A DNA stretch of 64,000 nt from Rhodospirillaceae bacterium (GTDB lineage: Bacteria; Pseudomonadota; Alphaproteobacteria; Azospirillales; Azospirillaceae). Shown piece after piece: positions 51,541-63,270 of the stretch; the first letter of the stretch is position 1, and every line of letters starts with the position of its first letter. The stretch is from contig JAJUIU010000002.1 in assembly GCA_029267445.1 (NCBI GenBank), forward strand, positions 62,001-126,000, in the 5' to 3' direction. The position numbers were made by a program, and so were the translations under genes. The notes below the pieces were generated by a model. The model searched no databases. It had not been told where the DNA came from and saw nothing but the letters and a program-made list of their open reading frames with translations.

Positions 51541-52349
51541 GCGATCGTCTTCCCCAGGGTCGCGTGCAGGAGGGCGAAAAGTGGCGCGGCCACGATCAGC
51601 CCGTCGATCCGGTCAAGAAGGCCCCCATGACCGGGAATGAGGCCGCCGCTGTCCTTCACGTCGCTGCGGCGCTTCATGTACGACTCGAACAGGTCGCCCG
51701 CCTGCCCCGCAACCGCCAGCAAGGCAGCGACCAGGGCGGCGATGCCCGGGCTGGCGGCGCCGGCGTACAGCGCGATGCCATAGCCGACGAGGGCGGCGAA
51801 CACCATCCCGCCGACCAAGCCGGCCCAGGTTTTCTTCGGGCTGATGCGCGGCGCCAGCTTCGGGCCACCGATCGTCCGGCCGGCGGCATAGGCGCCGATG
51901 TCCGTCGCCCAGATGGCCAGCAGCAGGAACAGCAGCAGCCAAAGCCCGTCCTGGCCGGGCTGCAGACGGATCCAGATCAGCGAGACACAGGCGACGCCGA
52001 TGTACGGAACGGAGGCGGCGATCAGCCAGCAGTGCGGCAGGCCGTTTCCGCGCGCGGCCAGGAACAGCAGCCCGAAAAGGGCGATGGCGGCCCAGAGGGA
52101 AGCGGAGGCGCCGAACAGCACGGCGAGGCCGACCACCCCGCAGACGCCGACCAGCGCCAGCGCCAGCGGCATGCGGCCCCGATTCGGTTCCACCAGACGG
52201 ACCCATTCCCGCGCGGCCAGCACGGCGGCGAGGATCACGAGCACCTTGAACACCCAGCCGCCGATCCAGACGGCGGCCAAAACGGGCGGGCCAAGGATGA
52301 GGGCTGAAATGACCCGGGTCTTGAGATCCCCGGCGCGCGACGGTTTCAC
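51531..52349 (-). CDS. cdsA: Phosphatidate cytidylyltransferase
   Basis: Makes CDP-diacylglycerol from phosphatidate and CTP, the branch point of phospholipid synthesis. The 272 residues form a protein of about eight transmembrane helices with the C-terminal CDP-DAG synthase signature: SYMKRRSDVKDSGGLIPGHG, then GLLDRIDG. The start is a GTG at 52349 with GAGG 6 bases ahead; it lies 7 bases after uppS. The longer frame upstream overlaps uppS and lacks support. It overlaps dxr by 10 bases. Confidence 0.94.
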   Translation of the reverse strand: MKPSRAGDLKTRVISALILGPPVLAAVWIGGWVFKVLVILAAVLAAREWVRLVEPNRGRMPLALALVGVCGVVGLAVLFGASASLWAAIALFGLLFLAARGNGLPHCWLIAASVPYIGVACVSLIWIRLQPGQDGLWLLLFLLLAIWATDIGAYAAGRTIGGPKLAPRISPKKTWAGLVGGMVFAALVGYGIALYAGAASPGIAALVAALLAVAGQAGDLFESYMKRRSDVKDSGGLIPGHGGLLDRIDGLIVAAPLFALLHATLGKTIAWW

Positions 52350-52356
52350 GCCGGCC

Positions 52357-53088
52357 TCAGCGGGTGCCGACGGATGCCCCGTACCGACGCTCCCGCCGGT
52401 GGTACTCTTGGATGGCATCTTCGAGGTCGCGCTTGGTGAAATCCGGCCAGAGGGTATCCAAGAACACCAGCTCCGCATAGGCCAACTGCCACAGCAGGAA
52501 ATTGCTGATGCGCTTCTCCCCGCTTGTGCGGATGCAGAGGTCGGGGTCAGGGATGCCGGCCGTGAACAGGCCGGCGCCGAAGCGCCGCTCGTCGATCTCT
52601 GCCGGATCGAGCCGCCCGGCCCGGACGTCCTCGGCCAGCCGGCGGGCGGTGTCGACGATCTCCTGGCGACCGCCGTAGCTGAGCGCGATGGTGAGGGTCT
52701 GACCGGCGTTGCCCGCGGTCAGCTGCTCGGCGTTCTCGATCAGCGCCACGATGTCCGGCGCGATCCGCGACCGGTCGCCGATCACCCGCAGCCGGACGCC
52801 GTGCTTGTGCAGGTTCGCGATCTCGCCGCGCAGATAGAAGCGCAGCAGCTGCATGAGATCGGCGATCTCGTCCTCGGGCCGGTTCCAGTTCTCGGAGGAG
52901 AAGCTGTAGAGGGTCAGGTATTGCACGCCGAGATCGCGCGCGGCCTCGACCGTCCGGCGGACAGCCTCAACGCCCTTGCGATGGCCCGCCGCCCGGGGCA
53001 GCCCGCGCGCGGAGGCCCAGCGCCTGTTGCCATCCATGATGATGGCGACGTGGGCCGGCGCGTTCGGCAGAAGGTTGGGGCCGTGCAT
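52357..53088 (-). CDS. uppS: Undecaprenyl diphosphate synthase
   Basis: A cis-prenyltransferase producing the C55 lipid carrier of peptidoglycan and O-antigen. The 243 residues have the catalytic Asp at 19 (AIIMDGNRRWA), GHRKGVEAVR, SFSSENWNRP, and the C-terminal signature DLCIRTSGEKRISNFLLWQ and ELVFLDTLWPDF. The gene lies 42 bases after frr, in the order frr-uppS-cdsA-dxr conserved across proteobacteria. Confidence 0.97.
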   Translation of the reverse strand: MHGPNLLPNAPAHVAIIMDGNRRWASARGLPRAAGHRKGVEAVRRTVEAARDLGVQYLTLYSFSSENWNRPEDEIADLMQLLRFYLRGEIANLHKHGVRLRVIGDRSRIAPDIVALIENAEQLTAGNAGQTLTIALSYGGRQEIVDTARRLAEDVRAGRLDPAEIDERRFGAGLFTAGIPDPDLCIRTSGEKRISNFLLWQLAYAELVFLDTLWPDFTKRDLEDAIQEYHRRERRYGASVGTR

Positions 53089-53130
53089 GGTGTCGTCGGA
53101 TCTCGCTCGGGGCGGCTCGGTTCGGCGTCG

Positions 53131-53688
53131 TCAGACCTGGACGATCTCTTTTTCCTTGGCCGCCAGCGCGTCATCGATCCTCTTGATGTGCGCGTCGGTC
53201 ATCGCCTGGACCTTGTCCGCCCAGACCTTGTGCTCGTCCTCGGACAGATCGCCGTCCTTCTGCATCTTCTTCAGCCTATCCATGCCGTCGCGACGCACGT
53301 TCCGGACGGCAACCCTCGCCTCCTCGGCATAGCGTCCGGCGACCTTCGCCAGCTCCTTGCGCCGCTCCTGGTTCAACTCGGGGATCGGCACGCGGATGGT
53401 GTTGCCGTCGCTCTGCGGGTTGAGGCCGAGGCCCGACTCGCGGATGGCCTTCTCGACCGCCTTCACGGTACCCCGGTCCCAGACGGAGACGGTGATCAGG
53501 CGCGGCTCCGGCACGCTCACATTGGCGACCTGGTTCAGCGGTACGGTGCTGCCGTAGGCCTCGACCGTGATCGGCTCCAGCAGGCTGGCCGAAGCGCGCC
53601 CGGTCCTGAGGCCGCCGAACTCCTTGCGAAGGGTCTCGACCGCGCCGTCCATGCGGCGCTCGATGTCCTTGATATCGGGATCGGCCAC
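53131..53688 (-). CDS. frr: Ribosome recycling factor
   Basis: Splits post-termination ribosomes together with EF-G. The 185 residues match the normal length and show the three-helix bundle and beta domain pattern: [58 protein letters not shown] and [13 protein letters not shown]. It begins one base after the pyrH stop codon, so the two are tightly linked. Confidence 0.98.
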   Translation of the reverse strand: MADPDIKDIERRMDGAVETLRKEFGGLRTGRASASLLEPITVEAYGSTVPLNQVANVSVPEPRLITVSVWDRGTVKAVEKAIRESGLGLNPQSDGNTIRVPIPELNQERRKELAKVAGRYAEEARVAVRNVRRDGMDRLKKMQKDGDLSEDEHKVWADKVQAMTDAHIKRIDDALAAKEKEIVQV

Positions 53689-53689
53689 C

Positions 53690-54409
53690 TTAGTCCTCTT
53701 CCTTGATGATCGTGAACTTTCCCCGACCCGCCATCACCTCGGCGAAGGCGCCATCCGTGTGGATCGAGAACACGAGGATGGGGATGCGGTTCTCCCGCGC
53801 GAGCGAGATGGCGGAGGCGTCCATGACCTGCAGGTCCTGCGACAGGACCTGCAGGTAGTTTAGCTGATCGTAACGCGTGGCGTCCTTCACCTTCTTGGGA
53901 TCGGCCGAATAGACGCCGTCGACCTTCGTGCCCTTCAACAGGGCGTCGCAGCCCATCTCCGACGCGCGCAGCGCCGCCGCCGTATCGGTGGTGAAGAAGG
54001 GATTGCCGGTACCGGCGGCGAAGATCACCACCCGCTGCTTCTCCATGTGGCGGACGGCCCGCCGCCGGATGTAGGGCTCGCAGACGCTGGCCATCGGGAT
54101 GGCCGACTGGACGCGGGTCTGCACGCCCATCTTCTCCAGCGCGTTCTGTACGGCCAGCGAGTTCATCACCGTGGCCAGCATGCCCATGTAGTCGGCCGTC
54201 GCCCGCTCCATGCCGGTGGCGGCACCGGAGATCCCCCGGAAGATGTTGCCGCCGCCGATCACCAGGCAGACCTGGACGCCCATGGCGATGACCGCCTTGA
54301 CCTCGCGGGCCACGCGGTCGACGACGCCGGGGTCCAGTCCGTACTCCCGGTCGCCCATCAGGGCCTCACCGGAGATCTTCAGGAGGACGCGCTTGTAGCG
54401 GGCGGTCAC
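53690..54409 (-). CDS. pyrH: Uridylate kinase
   Basis: Phosphorylates UMP to UDP, giving UTP for PyrG and UDP-sugars. The hexameric bacterial UMP kinase of the amino-acid-kinase fold shows [43 protein letters not shown] and [11 protein letters not shown] start it at the GTG at 54409 ([11 protein letters not shown]), with GAGG 9 bases ahead, giving 239 residues, the family norm; the frame extends 21 codons further. It contains a striking perfect 14-base inverted repeat at 53826-53856 within the coding sequence. Confidence 0.95.
   Translation of the reverse strand: MTARYKRVLLKISGEALMGDREYGLDPGVVDRVAREVKAVIAMGVQVCLVIGGGNIFRGISGAATGMERATADYMGMLATVMNSLAVQNALEKMGVQTRVQSAIPMASVCEPYIRRRAVRHMEKQRVVIFAAGTGNPFFTTDTAAALRASEMGCDALLKGTKVDGVYSADPKKVKDATRYDQLNYLQVLSQDLQVMDASAISLARENRIPILVFSIHTDGAFAEVMAGRGKFTIIKEED
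53826..53856. repeat. Perfect 14-base inverted repeat inside pyrH
   Basis: ACCTGCAGGTCCTG (53826-53839) and CAGGACCTGCAGGT (53843-53856) are exact reverse complements around a 3-base loop. In pyrH it encodes a repeated LQV-type peptide. It would form a strong hairpin in DNA or mRNA. Confidence 0.9.
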
Positions 54410-54534
54410 GGGCGGGGTCCTCACGGGTGTCGGGCCGGGATGACGGATTTGTGCCGGAACGGGGCGCCGCAATCAATGCCCGCCGATTCAGGCGAAGTTC
54501 GGGCCGCCGCGAGGCGGACGCGCGGCCGACCGGG

Positions 54535-54561
54535 ACCCGCCGGCCAGTGCGGCCGGCGGGT
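54535..54561 (-). other. Stem-loop after tsf
   Basis: A perfect 11-bp stem (ACCCGCCGGCC at 54535-54545 with GGCCGGCGGGT at 54551-54561, loop of five) lies 12 bases after the tsf stop. No T-run follows, so it may slow, partly terminate, or protect the mRNA between tsf and pyrH. Confidence 0.5.
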
Positions 54562-54573
54562 TCGCGCGGGTGC

Positions 54574-55497
54574 TCAGCGGGCCATCGAGGCCACTTCGGC
54601 CGCGAAGTCCGTGGTCTCCTTCTCGATGCCCTCGCCCAGGGCATAGCGCACGAAGGCGGTCAGCTTGACGGGCGCGCCGACGGTCTTGGCGGCGTTCTCG
54701 ACGACCTTGCGGATCTTGGTCTCGCCATCGACGACGAACACCTGCTCCAGCAGCACCACCTCCTCGTAGTACTTGCGGATGCGACCCTCGACCATCTTCT
54801 GGATGATGTCCTCGGGCTTGCCGCTGGCGCGGGCCTGCTCGGCCAGCACGTTGCGCTCGCGCTCCAGGGCGGAGGCGTCGACGTCGGCGATGTCCAGGGC
54901 CTCCGGACGGGCTGCCGCGACGTGCATGGCGATCTGGCGGCCGAGCTCGGCCAGCTTGGCCTTGTCGCCGGTCGACTCCAGCGCCACGAGCACGCCGATC
55001 TTGCCCAGACCCGGTGCCAGTGCCGAGTGCATGTAGCTGGCGACCACGCCGTCGGACACGGTCAGCCGGGCGGAGCGGCGCAGGTTCATGTTCTCGCCGA
55101 TGGTGGCGACCATGTGCGTCAGCTCCTCGGCGACCGTGCGGCCGGTGCCGGGGAAGGCTTGCGTCTTCAGCGCCTCGACGTCGCCGCCGGTCTTCAGCGC
55201 GATGTCGGTCACCTTGGTCACGAAGCCCTGGAAGGTCTCGTTCCGGGCGACGAAGTCGGTCTCGGCGTTCACCTCGACGCAGGCGCCGATGGTGCCGTCG
55301 GCGGCGACGCCGACCAAGCCCTCGGCCGCCACGCGGCCGGACTTCTTGGCGGCGGCGGCGAGGCCCTTCTTGCGCAGCCAGTCGACCGCGGCCTCCATGT
55401 CGCCGCCGGCCTCGGCCAGCGCCTTCTTGCAGTCCATCATCCCGGCGCCGGTCTTGTCACGCAGCTCCTTCACGAGCGCCGCACTGATCTCCGCCAT
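54574..55497 (-). CDS. tsf: Translation elongation factor Ts
   Basis: Nucleotide exchange factor for EF-Tu. The 307 residues begin with the UBA-type domain and signature [20 protein letters not shown], followed by [28 protein letters not shown] and the core dimerisation-like subdomains; the conserved [10 protein letters not shown] segment that contacts EF-Tu is intact. It lies 159 bases after rpsB across a hairpin-rich spacer. Confidence 0.98.
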   Translation of the reverse strand: MAEISAALVKELRDKTGAGMMDCKKALAEAGGDMEAAVDWLRKKGLAAAAKKSGRVAAEGLVGVAADGTIGACVEVNAETDFVARNETFQGFVTKVTDIALKTGGDVEALKTQAFPGTGRTVAEELTHMVATIGENMNLRRSARLTVSDGVVASYMHSALAPGLGKIGVLVALESTGDKAKLAELGRQIAMHVAAARPEALDIADVDASALERERNVLAEQARASGKPEDIIQKMVEGRIRKYYEEVVLLEQVFVVDGETKIRKVVENAAKTVGAPVKLTAFVRYALGEGIEKETTDFAAEVASMAR

Positions 55498-55523
55498 GGT
55501 CCCCTCTCTTCAAACTGGGTTGT

Positions 55524-55644
55524 CGCGGACCGTATCGTCCGCGCGAACGATGACATTCGAAATCCGCCCCGGCCGGTGGCAGCCGGGGCGGAACGCTGGA
55601 TATGACAGCGGCCGCCCCGCCCCGGACGGGGACGGGGCGGCCGC
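55524..55644 (-). terminator. Three stacked hairpins between rpsB and tsf
   Basis: In minus-strand order after the rpsB stop: hairpin A (12-bp arms 55633-55644 with 55608-55619, the loop itself folding further), hairpin B (10-bp CCGCCCCGGC/GCCGGGGCGG at 55582-55591 and 55564-55573, followed by ATTTC), and hairpin C (7-bp arms 55537-55543 and 55524-55530). They probably form an attenuator or mRNA-processing region that sets tsf expression relative to rpsB. Confidence 0.55.
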
Positions 55645-55656
55645 CGGAAACGCTGA

Positions 55657-56448
55657 TCAGGCCTGGGCCTCGACCGTCTCTTCGGTGGCGGCCGCTTCCG
55701 GCATCACCTCGGCCGGGGCCTCCTCGGCGGCACCGACATCGATGCCGGCGGCGCTCATCTCGGCCTGCAGACCGTCCAGCACCGAGCCGGAGACGAGATC
55801 GCAGTAGGTCTCGATGGCGCGCAGGGCGTCGTCGTTGCCAGGAATCGGGAAGGTGATGCCGTCCGGATCGCTGTTGCTGTCGAGGATGGCGACGACCGGG
55901 ATGCCCAGCTTGTTCGCCTCCTGAACCGCCAGCGACTCCTTGTTGGTGTCGATGATGAACAGGATGTCGGGCAGGCCGCCCATGTCACGGATGCCGCCCA
56001 GCGCGCGCTCCAGCTTGTCGCGCTCGCGCTGCATGTTCAGCAGCTCCTTCTTGGTGCGGCCCGACTGGTCGCCGGCCGCCAGCATCTCGTCCATCTCCTT
56101 CAGGCGCTTGATGGACAGCGAGATGGTCTTCCAGTTGGTGAGCATGCCGCCCAGCCAGCGGTGGTTCACGTAGTACTGGCCGCAGCGCTTCGCACCCTCG
56201 GCGACCTTCGCCTGGGCGGCGCGCTTGGTGCCCACGAACAGGACGCGGCCGCCGCCGGCGACGACGTCGCGCACGGCCTGCATGCCGCGGTACAGCATCG
56301 GGACCGTCTGCTCGAGGTCGATGATGTGCACGCCGTTGCGCGTGCCGAAGATGTACGGGGCCATCTTCGGGTTCCAGCGGCGGGTGTGGTGACCGAAATG
56401 CACGCCGGCTTCGAGGAGCTGGCGCATGGTGAAGGTGGGCATTGCCAT
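55657..56448 (-). CDS. rpsB: 30S ribosomal protein S2
   Basis: Small-subunit ribosomal protein. The 263 residues carry the S2 signatures [40 protein letters not shown] and [20 protein letters not shown], with an acidic Ala/Glu-rich C-terminal tail (about 232-263) longer than in E. coli. The start at 56448 ([10 protein letters not shown]) has AAGGA 10 bases ahead; a second ATG two codons later is possible. It heads the large envelope operon and has a promoter at 56584-56612. Confidence 0.97.
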   Translation of the reverse strand: MAMPTFTMRQLLEAGVHFGHHTRRWNPKMAPYIFGTRNGVHIIDLEQTVPMLYRGMQAVRDVVAGGGRVLFVGTKRAAQAKVAEGAKRCGQYYVNHRWLGGMLTNWKTISLSIKRLKEMDEMLAAGDQSGRTKKELLNMQRERDKLERALGGIRDMGGLPDILFIIDTNKESLAVQEANKLGIPVVAILDSNSDPDGITFPIPGNDDALRAIETYCDLVSGSVLDGLQAEMSAAGIDVGAAEEAPAEVMPEAAATEETVEAQA

Positions 56449-56583
56449 GGAAAACTGGTCCTTTTCCGGTTGATCCTCCGCGGGCGACGCCCCCCCGCCT
56501 TGCGGCCAGGAGACACCGGATCGGGGCGTTTCAGGATGAGGAAACGCACCGCAAGCCCGCGTGCGGGTTTGACGATGGCGCGT

Positions 56584-56612
56584 TACATACTCCCCCGCCT
56601 GCGGCAATGCAA
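56584..56612 (-). promoter_or_regulatory. Probable rpsB promoter
   Basis: Minus strand: TTGCAT (56612-56607), 17-base spacer, TATGTA (56589-56584). Spacing is ideal and the -10 is close to consensus. The leader to the rpsB ATG would be about 130 bases. Confidence 0.5.
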
Positions 56613-56710
56613 CCCCGCCCGGCGCGCGCGGACCGGTGCTTCCCGCAAGGGCCCGATGCGCGGGGCGAAGGGCCGGCCGCCCCGGTCCGTGGGTGCGGCA
56701 CCGTCCGGCC

Positions 56711-56739
56711 TTGGCACGGCCCCTGTCGCCGCGTATGGT
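56711..56739 (+). promoter_or_regulatory. Probable promoter of the UbiC-like gene
   Basis: TTGGCA (56711-56716), 17-base spacer, TATGGT (56734-56739), 28 bases before the ATG at 56768. It supports that ATG over longer starts in the same frame. Confidence 0.55.
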
Positions 56740-56767
56740 CCCTCGCCCTCACCCTATCGGCCGGACG

Positions 56768-57334
56768 ATGCCGCACGACGCCGCCCACAGCCTCAGCCAC
56801 GACACCCTGCCCGACCCCGCGGCGGCCCTGGTCGAGGCGTTCGGGGCCCTAATCCCCGCGCTGACGGCCGTCCCGGCGGCCAGCCTTCCATCGGAGGCGC
56901 GCGCCCTGCTCGATCATCAAGGCGGCATGACGGCGACGCTGGAGGGACGCTGGGGCCGCCCCATGGGCCTGACCGTGCTGGGCAGCCGGGAGACGGCCGG
57001 CGGGATCAGCCGCGCCGTCCTGCTGACCGCCGACGGCGCCGCCGTCCCGGCGGAACTCGGGCTCATCACCATCCGCCTGGAGGCGCTGCCCTCCACCCTG
57101 CGGGCCGTGGTGCGGGCCGGGGACGTGCCGTTCGGCCGCGTCCTGGCGGAGGGTGGCATCGCCTTCTCCAGCCGGCCGAGCGCCTTCTTACGGCTGCGGG
57201 CCGACACGGCCCTGGCGGACATCCTGGCCGTGACGCCGGGCACCGTCCTCCACGGGCGCGCCACGGTGCTGCGCGACGCGGCCGGCCAAGTGCTGGCCGA
57301 GGCGATCGAGATCCTGAGCGGCCACGCGCCCTGA
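56768..57334 (+). CDS. Uncharacterised protein, possibly chorismate lyase (UbiC)/UTRA-like fold
   Basis: The 188-residue soluble protein has no family I can name with confidence. The order of weak matches resembles chorismate lyase: a REV-like SRAVLLTADGAAVPAELGLI, then a LPSTLRAVVRAGDVPFGRVL segment (compare LPxxLxxLGxxPLGxxLF), and near the end VLHGRATVLRDAAGQVLAEAIEIL, like the GRRSxFxxxxxPLLVxE part of UbiC. If real, it would supply 4-hydroxybenzoate for ubiquinone. A good promoter precedes it. It is convergent with dnaE, stops 6 bases apart. The catalytic assignment is inference. Confidence 0.6.
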   Translation: MPHDAAHSLSHDTLPDPAAALVEAFGALIPALTAVPAASLPSEARALLDHQGGMTATLEGRWGRPMGLTVLGSRETAGGISRAVLLTADGAAVPAELGLITIRLEALPSTLRAVVRAGDVPFGRVLAEGGIAFSSRPSAFLRLRADTALADILAVTPGTVLHGRATVLRDAAGQVLAEAIEILSGHAP

Positions 57335-57340
57335 GGCGGC

Positions 57341-60898
<3,558 letters not shown>

Positions 60899-61020
60899 TC
60901 GACACCAGCCCCGGACCCGATTGCAACGCCGGTCGGTGTGGGATTTCGGGACCGCCGCAGCCCAGCCATGCGGGCAACATGGTTTTCCGGGCGAAACGCC
61001 TTGGGCAGGCTGGCGCCACC

Positions 61021-61908
61021 ATGCGTCCCTTGCACATCCTGTTCGCGCTGACCTGCGCCGTCACCTGGGGGTTCGTCTTCGTGGCGATCCGCTGGGGGCT
61101 GGACGAGCTGCCGCCGCTGCTGTTCGTGGCGCTGCGATTCGTCGTGTGCCTGCCCCTGCTGTTCCTGGTCGGGCTGAAGCCGCCGGCTCCCTGGCGCTTC
61201 ATCATCGGCATCGGCCTGTTCATGGGGGTGCTGCAGTTCGGCTTCCTGTTCACGGGCATCCGGCTGGGCATGCCGGCGGGCCTCGCCAGCCTCGTGATCC
61301 AGTCCCAGGCCTTCTTCACCGTGATCCTGGCGGTGGTGATGATGGGCGACCGGCCGGGACCGCGCCGGATCGCCGGAATGCTGCTGGCCTTCGCGGGTCT
61401 GGCCGTCATCGCGACGGAGCTGCAGGGCGGCGGCACCCGGGCCGGCCTGCTGCTGGTGCTAGCGGCCGGGCTCTCCTGGGCCGTGTCCAACATCGTCACC
61501 AAGCGGGCGCAGGCGACCGACGCCTTCGCCCTGATGGTCTGGGTCAGCGTGGTTCCGCCGATTCCCCTTCTGCTCGGGTCGATGCTGCTGGAGGGAACTG
61601 AAGGATTCCAGGCCCTTGGAAGCCTCAGCTGGACCGGGATCTTCGCCGTTCTCTACAACGGGTTCGGGGCCCACATCCTGGGCTTCGGCCTGTGGAGCTG
61701 GCTGCTCCGCCACAATCCGGCCAGCCGTGTGGCCCCCTTCTCCCTGCTGGTGCCCGTCTTCGGGATGAGCTTCGCCGCCCTGTTCCTGGGGGAGACGCTG
61801 ACGCCGCTGAAACTGGCGGCCTGCGGGATCGTGCTGGCGGGGCTGGCGCTGACGGTCATTCCCGCCCGCGCCAGCACCGCAGCTCCTGTCAGCCCTCAGC
61901 GGACCTGA
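61021..61908 (+). CDS. EamA-family (DMT superfamily) permease
   Basis: A 295-residue inner-membrane protein with ten hydrophobic helices in two EamA repeats (about 5-130 and 145-285). FALTCAVTWGFVFVAIRWGL and the end-of-repeat pattern FFTVILAVVMMGDRP are typical; YdfE/RhaT-like exporters of amino acids or metabolites share this form, and the closest by feel is the O-acetylserine/cysteine exporter type, unverified. An ATG at 60979 would add 14 residues, but the chosen ATG begins with the first helix. Its last 20 bases overlap the next gene on the opposite strand. Confidence 0.88.
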   Translation: MRPLHILFALTCAVTWGFVFVAIRWGLDELPPLLFVALRFVVCLPLLFLVGLKPPAPWRFIIGIGLFMGVLQFGFLFTGIRLGMPAGLASLVIQSQAFFTVILAVVMMGDRPGPRRIAGMLLAFAGLAVIATELQGGGTRAGLLLVLAAGLSWAVSNIVTKRAQATDAFALMVWVSVVPPIPLLLGSMLLEGTEGFQALGSLSWTGIFAVLYNGFGAHILGFGLWSWLLRHNPASRVAPFSLLVPVFGMSFAALFLGETLTPLKLAACGIVLAGLALTVIPARASTAAPVSPQRT

Positions 61909-62317
61909 CCATCAGCCGCGCGAACAGCATATCCGTGGCGGCCAGCACGGCCAGGATGGCCACACCCGTCGGCGTCAGCACCGACCATCCGGCCGCAAGC
62001 GCGATCAGGCAGCACACACCGGCCGTGCCCGCCATCAGCGGCGCCACCGGCAGCCACCAGCCCTGCCGGCGGGCCGACAGCACGATGGCCAGCGCGAACA
62101 GCAGGCAGCCGACGCCCAGGCCGGCGAACCAGGCGCCGAAATCCATGGTCCCGGCGAGGACAGGCGCGTCAATCGCCAGCCCGGCGACCATGTCTCCGAA
62201 CAGGATCAGGTCCAGTCCAAGCAGGGCCGTCAGGCCGGCGTAGACATGGAACGGCCAGTGGTGACGGCGGGCGGCCGTGGCGGCGCCGATCGCGGTGCCG
62301 GAAGCGGCATAGGTCAT
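61889..62317 (-). CDS. Small four-helix membrane protein of unknown function
   Basis: A 142-residue protein with about four transmembrane helices (roughly 25-45, 55-82, 88-108 and 114-134) and no charged motif that suggests transport or enzymatic function. It resembles uncharacterised DoxX/DUF-type small membrane proteins only in general form. GGAGA lies 7 bases ahead of the ATG. It is divergent from the XRE regulator (122-base gap), which could control it, and overlaps the EamA permease gene by 20 bases at the 3' end. Confidence 0.7.
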   Translation of the reverse strand: MTYAASGTAIGAATAARRHHWPFHVYAGLTALLGLDLILFGDMVAGLAIDAPVLAGTMDFGAWFAGLGVGCLLFALAIVLSARRQGWWLPVAPLMAGTAGVCCLIALAAGWSVLTPTGVAILAVLAATDMLFARLMVRSAEG

Positions 62318-62439
62318 GATGGGTCTCCATCCGTTTCGTGGTCACTCCGAACGGTCCGACCATCCGCCTTCCGTCCCGCCCTCTCAATTCCTTGGCAGGT
62401 AATGGACGCGCGGGCGGCGGCGGGCGCATCCTGAAGCCC

Positions 62440-63270
62440 ATGACCCTGACAGACTCCGCCCAGCGGCCCCGCCAGCACCCCGCCAATCCGTTCGGCACCC
62501 TGCTCCGCCGCTGGCGGCAGGCGCGCGGGACCAGCCAGCTCGACCTCGCGCTCGCCTGCGACACCAGCCAGCGGCATCTCAGCTTCCTGGAATCCGGGCG
62601 CGCACGGCCCAGCCGGGGCATGGTGCTCAACCTCGCCGGGGCGCTTGCCGTGCCCTTGCGGCACCAGGACGCCCTGCTGCTGGCCGCCGGGTTCGCCCCG
62701 GCCTTCGGCGCCCGGACCCCGGACGCCCCGGAACTCCTGCCCGTGCGCTCGGCCATCGATCGCATGCTGGACCAGCAGATGCCGTACCCGGCCGTCGTGG
62801 TCGACCGGCACTACACCATGATGCAGGCGAACCCCGCGGCCCTGAAGCTGATCGCCTTCCTCATGGGACCCGGTTGGCCGGGGCCGACCGGGCCGGTGAA
62901 CCTCGTCCGCCTGCTGTTCAGCCCGCCGATGGACGCGACGCTCGAGAACTTCGCGGAGGTGGCGGGCTGGACCCTGCGCCGCCTGCGGGCGGAGGCGATG
63001 CTGGAGGACCCTCTGGCCGACGGGTTCGGCCCCCTGCGCGACCTCGCCGACAATCCGGCCCTGGCTGCCCATGCCAAGTCCGCCATGGTGGACGAGGGTG
63101 CCGCCGCCCCGGCCCTGACACTCCGCTTCGCCAAGGACGGCGTGCGCCTCGCCATGCTGTCGGTCATCGCCACCATGGGCACGCCGCTGGACGCGGGCCT
63201 CCAGGATTTGCGGGTGGAGCTGTTCTTCCCCGCCGATCCGGCGACCGAGGCGTGGTTCCGAGCTTCCTAG
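62440..63270 (+). CDS. MmyB-type XRE transcriptional regulator
   Basis: A 276-residue regulator: an N-terminal Cro/C1 helix-turn-helix at about 20-75 (LLRRWRQARGTSQLDLALAC, SFLESGRARPSRGMVLNLAG) and a PAS-like MmyB ligand-binding domain at about 100-275 (AIDRMLDQQMPYPAVVVDRHYTMMQANPA; FAKDGVRLAMLSVIATMGTPLDAGLQDLRVELFFP). MmyB-like domains bind fatty-acid-like ligands in one characterised actinobacterial case; the ligand here is unknown. The start at 62440 is chosen because it opens the HTH region; the frame is open another 34 codons. It is divergent from the small membrane protein, a likely target. Confidence 0.9.
   Translation: MTLTDSAQRPRQHPANPFGTLLRRWRQARGTSQLDLALACDTSQRHLSFLESGRARPSRGMVLNLAGALAVPLRHQDALLLAAGFAPAFGARTPDAPELLPVRSAIDRMLDQQMPYPAVVVDRHYTMMQANPAALKLIAFLMGPGWPGPTGPVNLVRLLFSPPMDATLENFAEVAGWTLRRLRAEAMLEDPLADGFGPLRDLADNPALAAHAKSAMVDEGAAAPALTLRFAKDGVRLAMLSVIATMGTPLDAGLQDLRVELFFPADPATEAWFRAS

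Larger units (their letters stand above)
56449..56767. other. Divergent intergenic region, rpsB leader and two promoters
   Basis: This 319-base gap holds the rpsB leader of about 130 bases on the minus strand, where S2-type autoregulation would act, with a small GC hairpin (CCCGC/GCGGG near 56555-56566). It also holds the two divergent promoters listed separately. No RNA gene or further reading frame with support is seen. Confidence 0.5.

Noticed and set aside
49015-51630. 871-codon plus-strand frame opposite rseP and dxr
   Set aside because: The longest antisense frame in the window, but RseP and Dxr on the minus strand explain the region fully.
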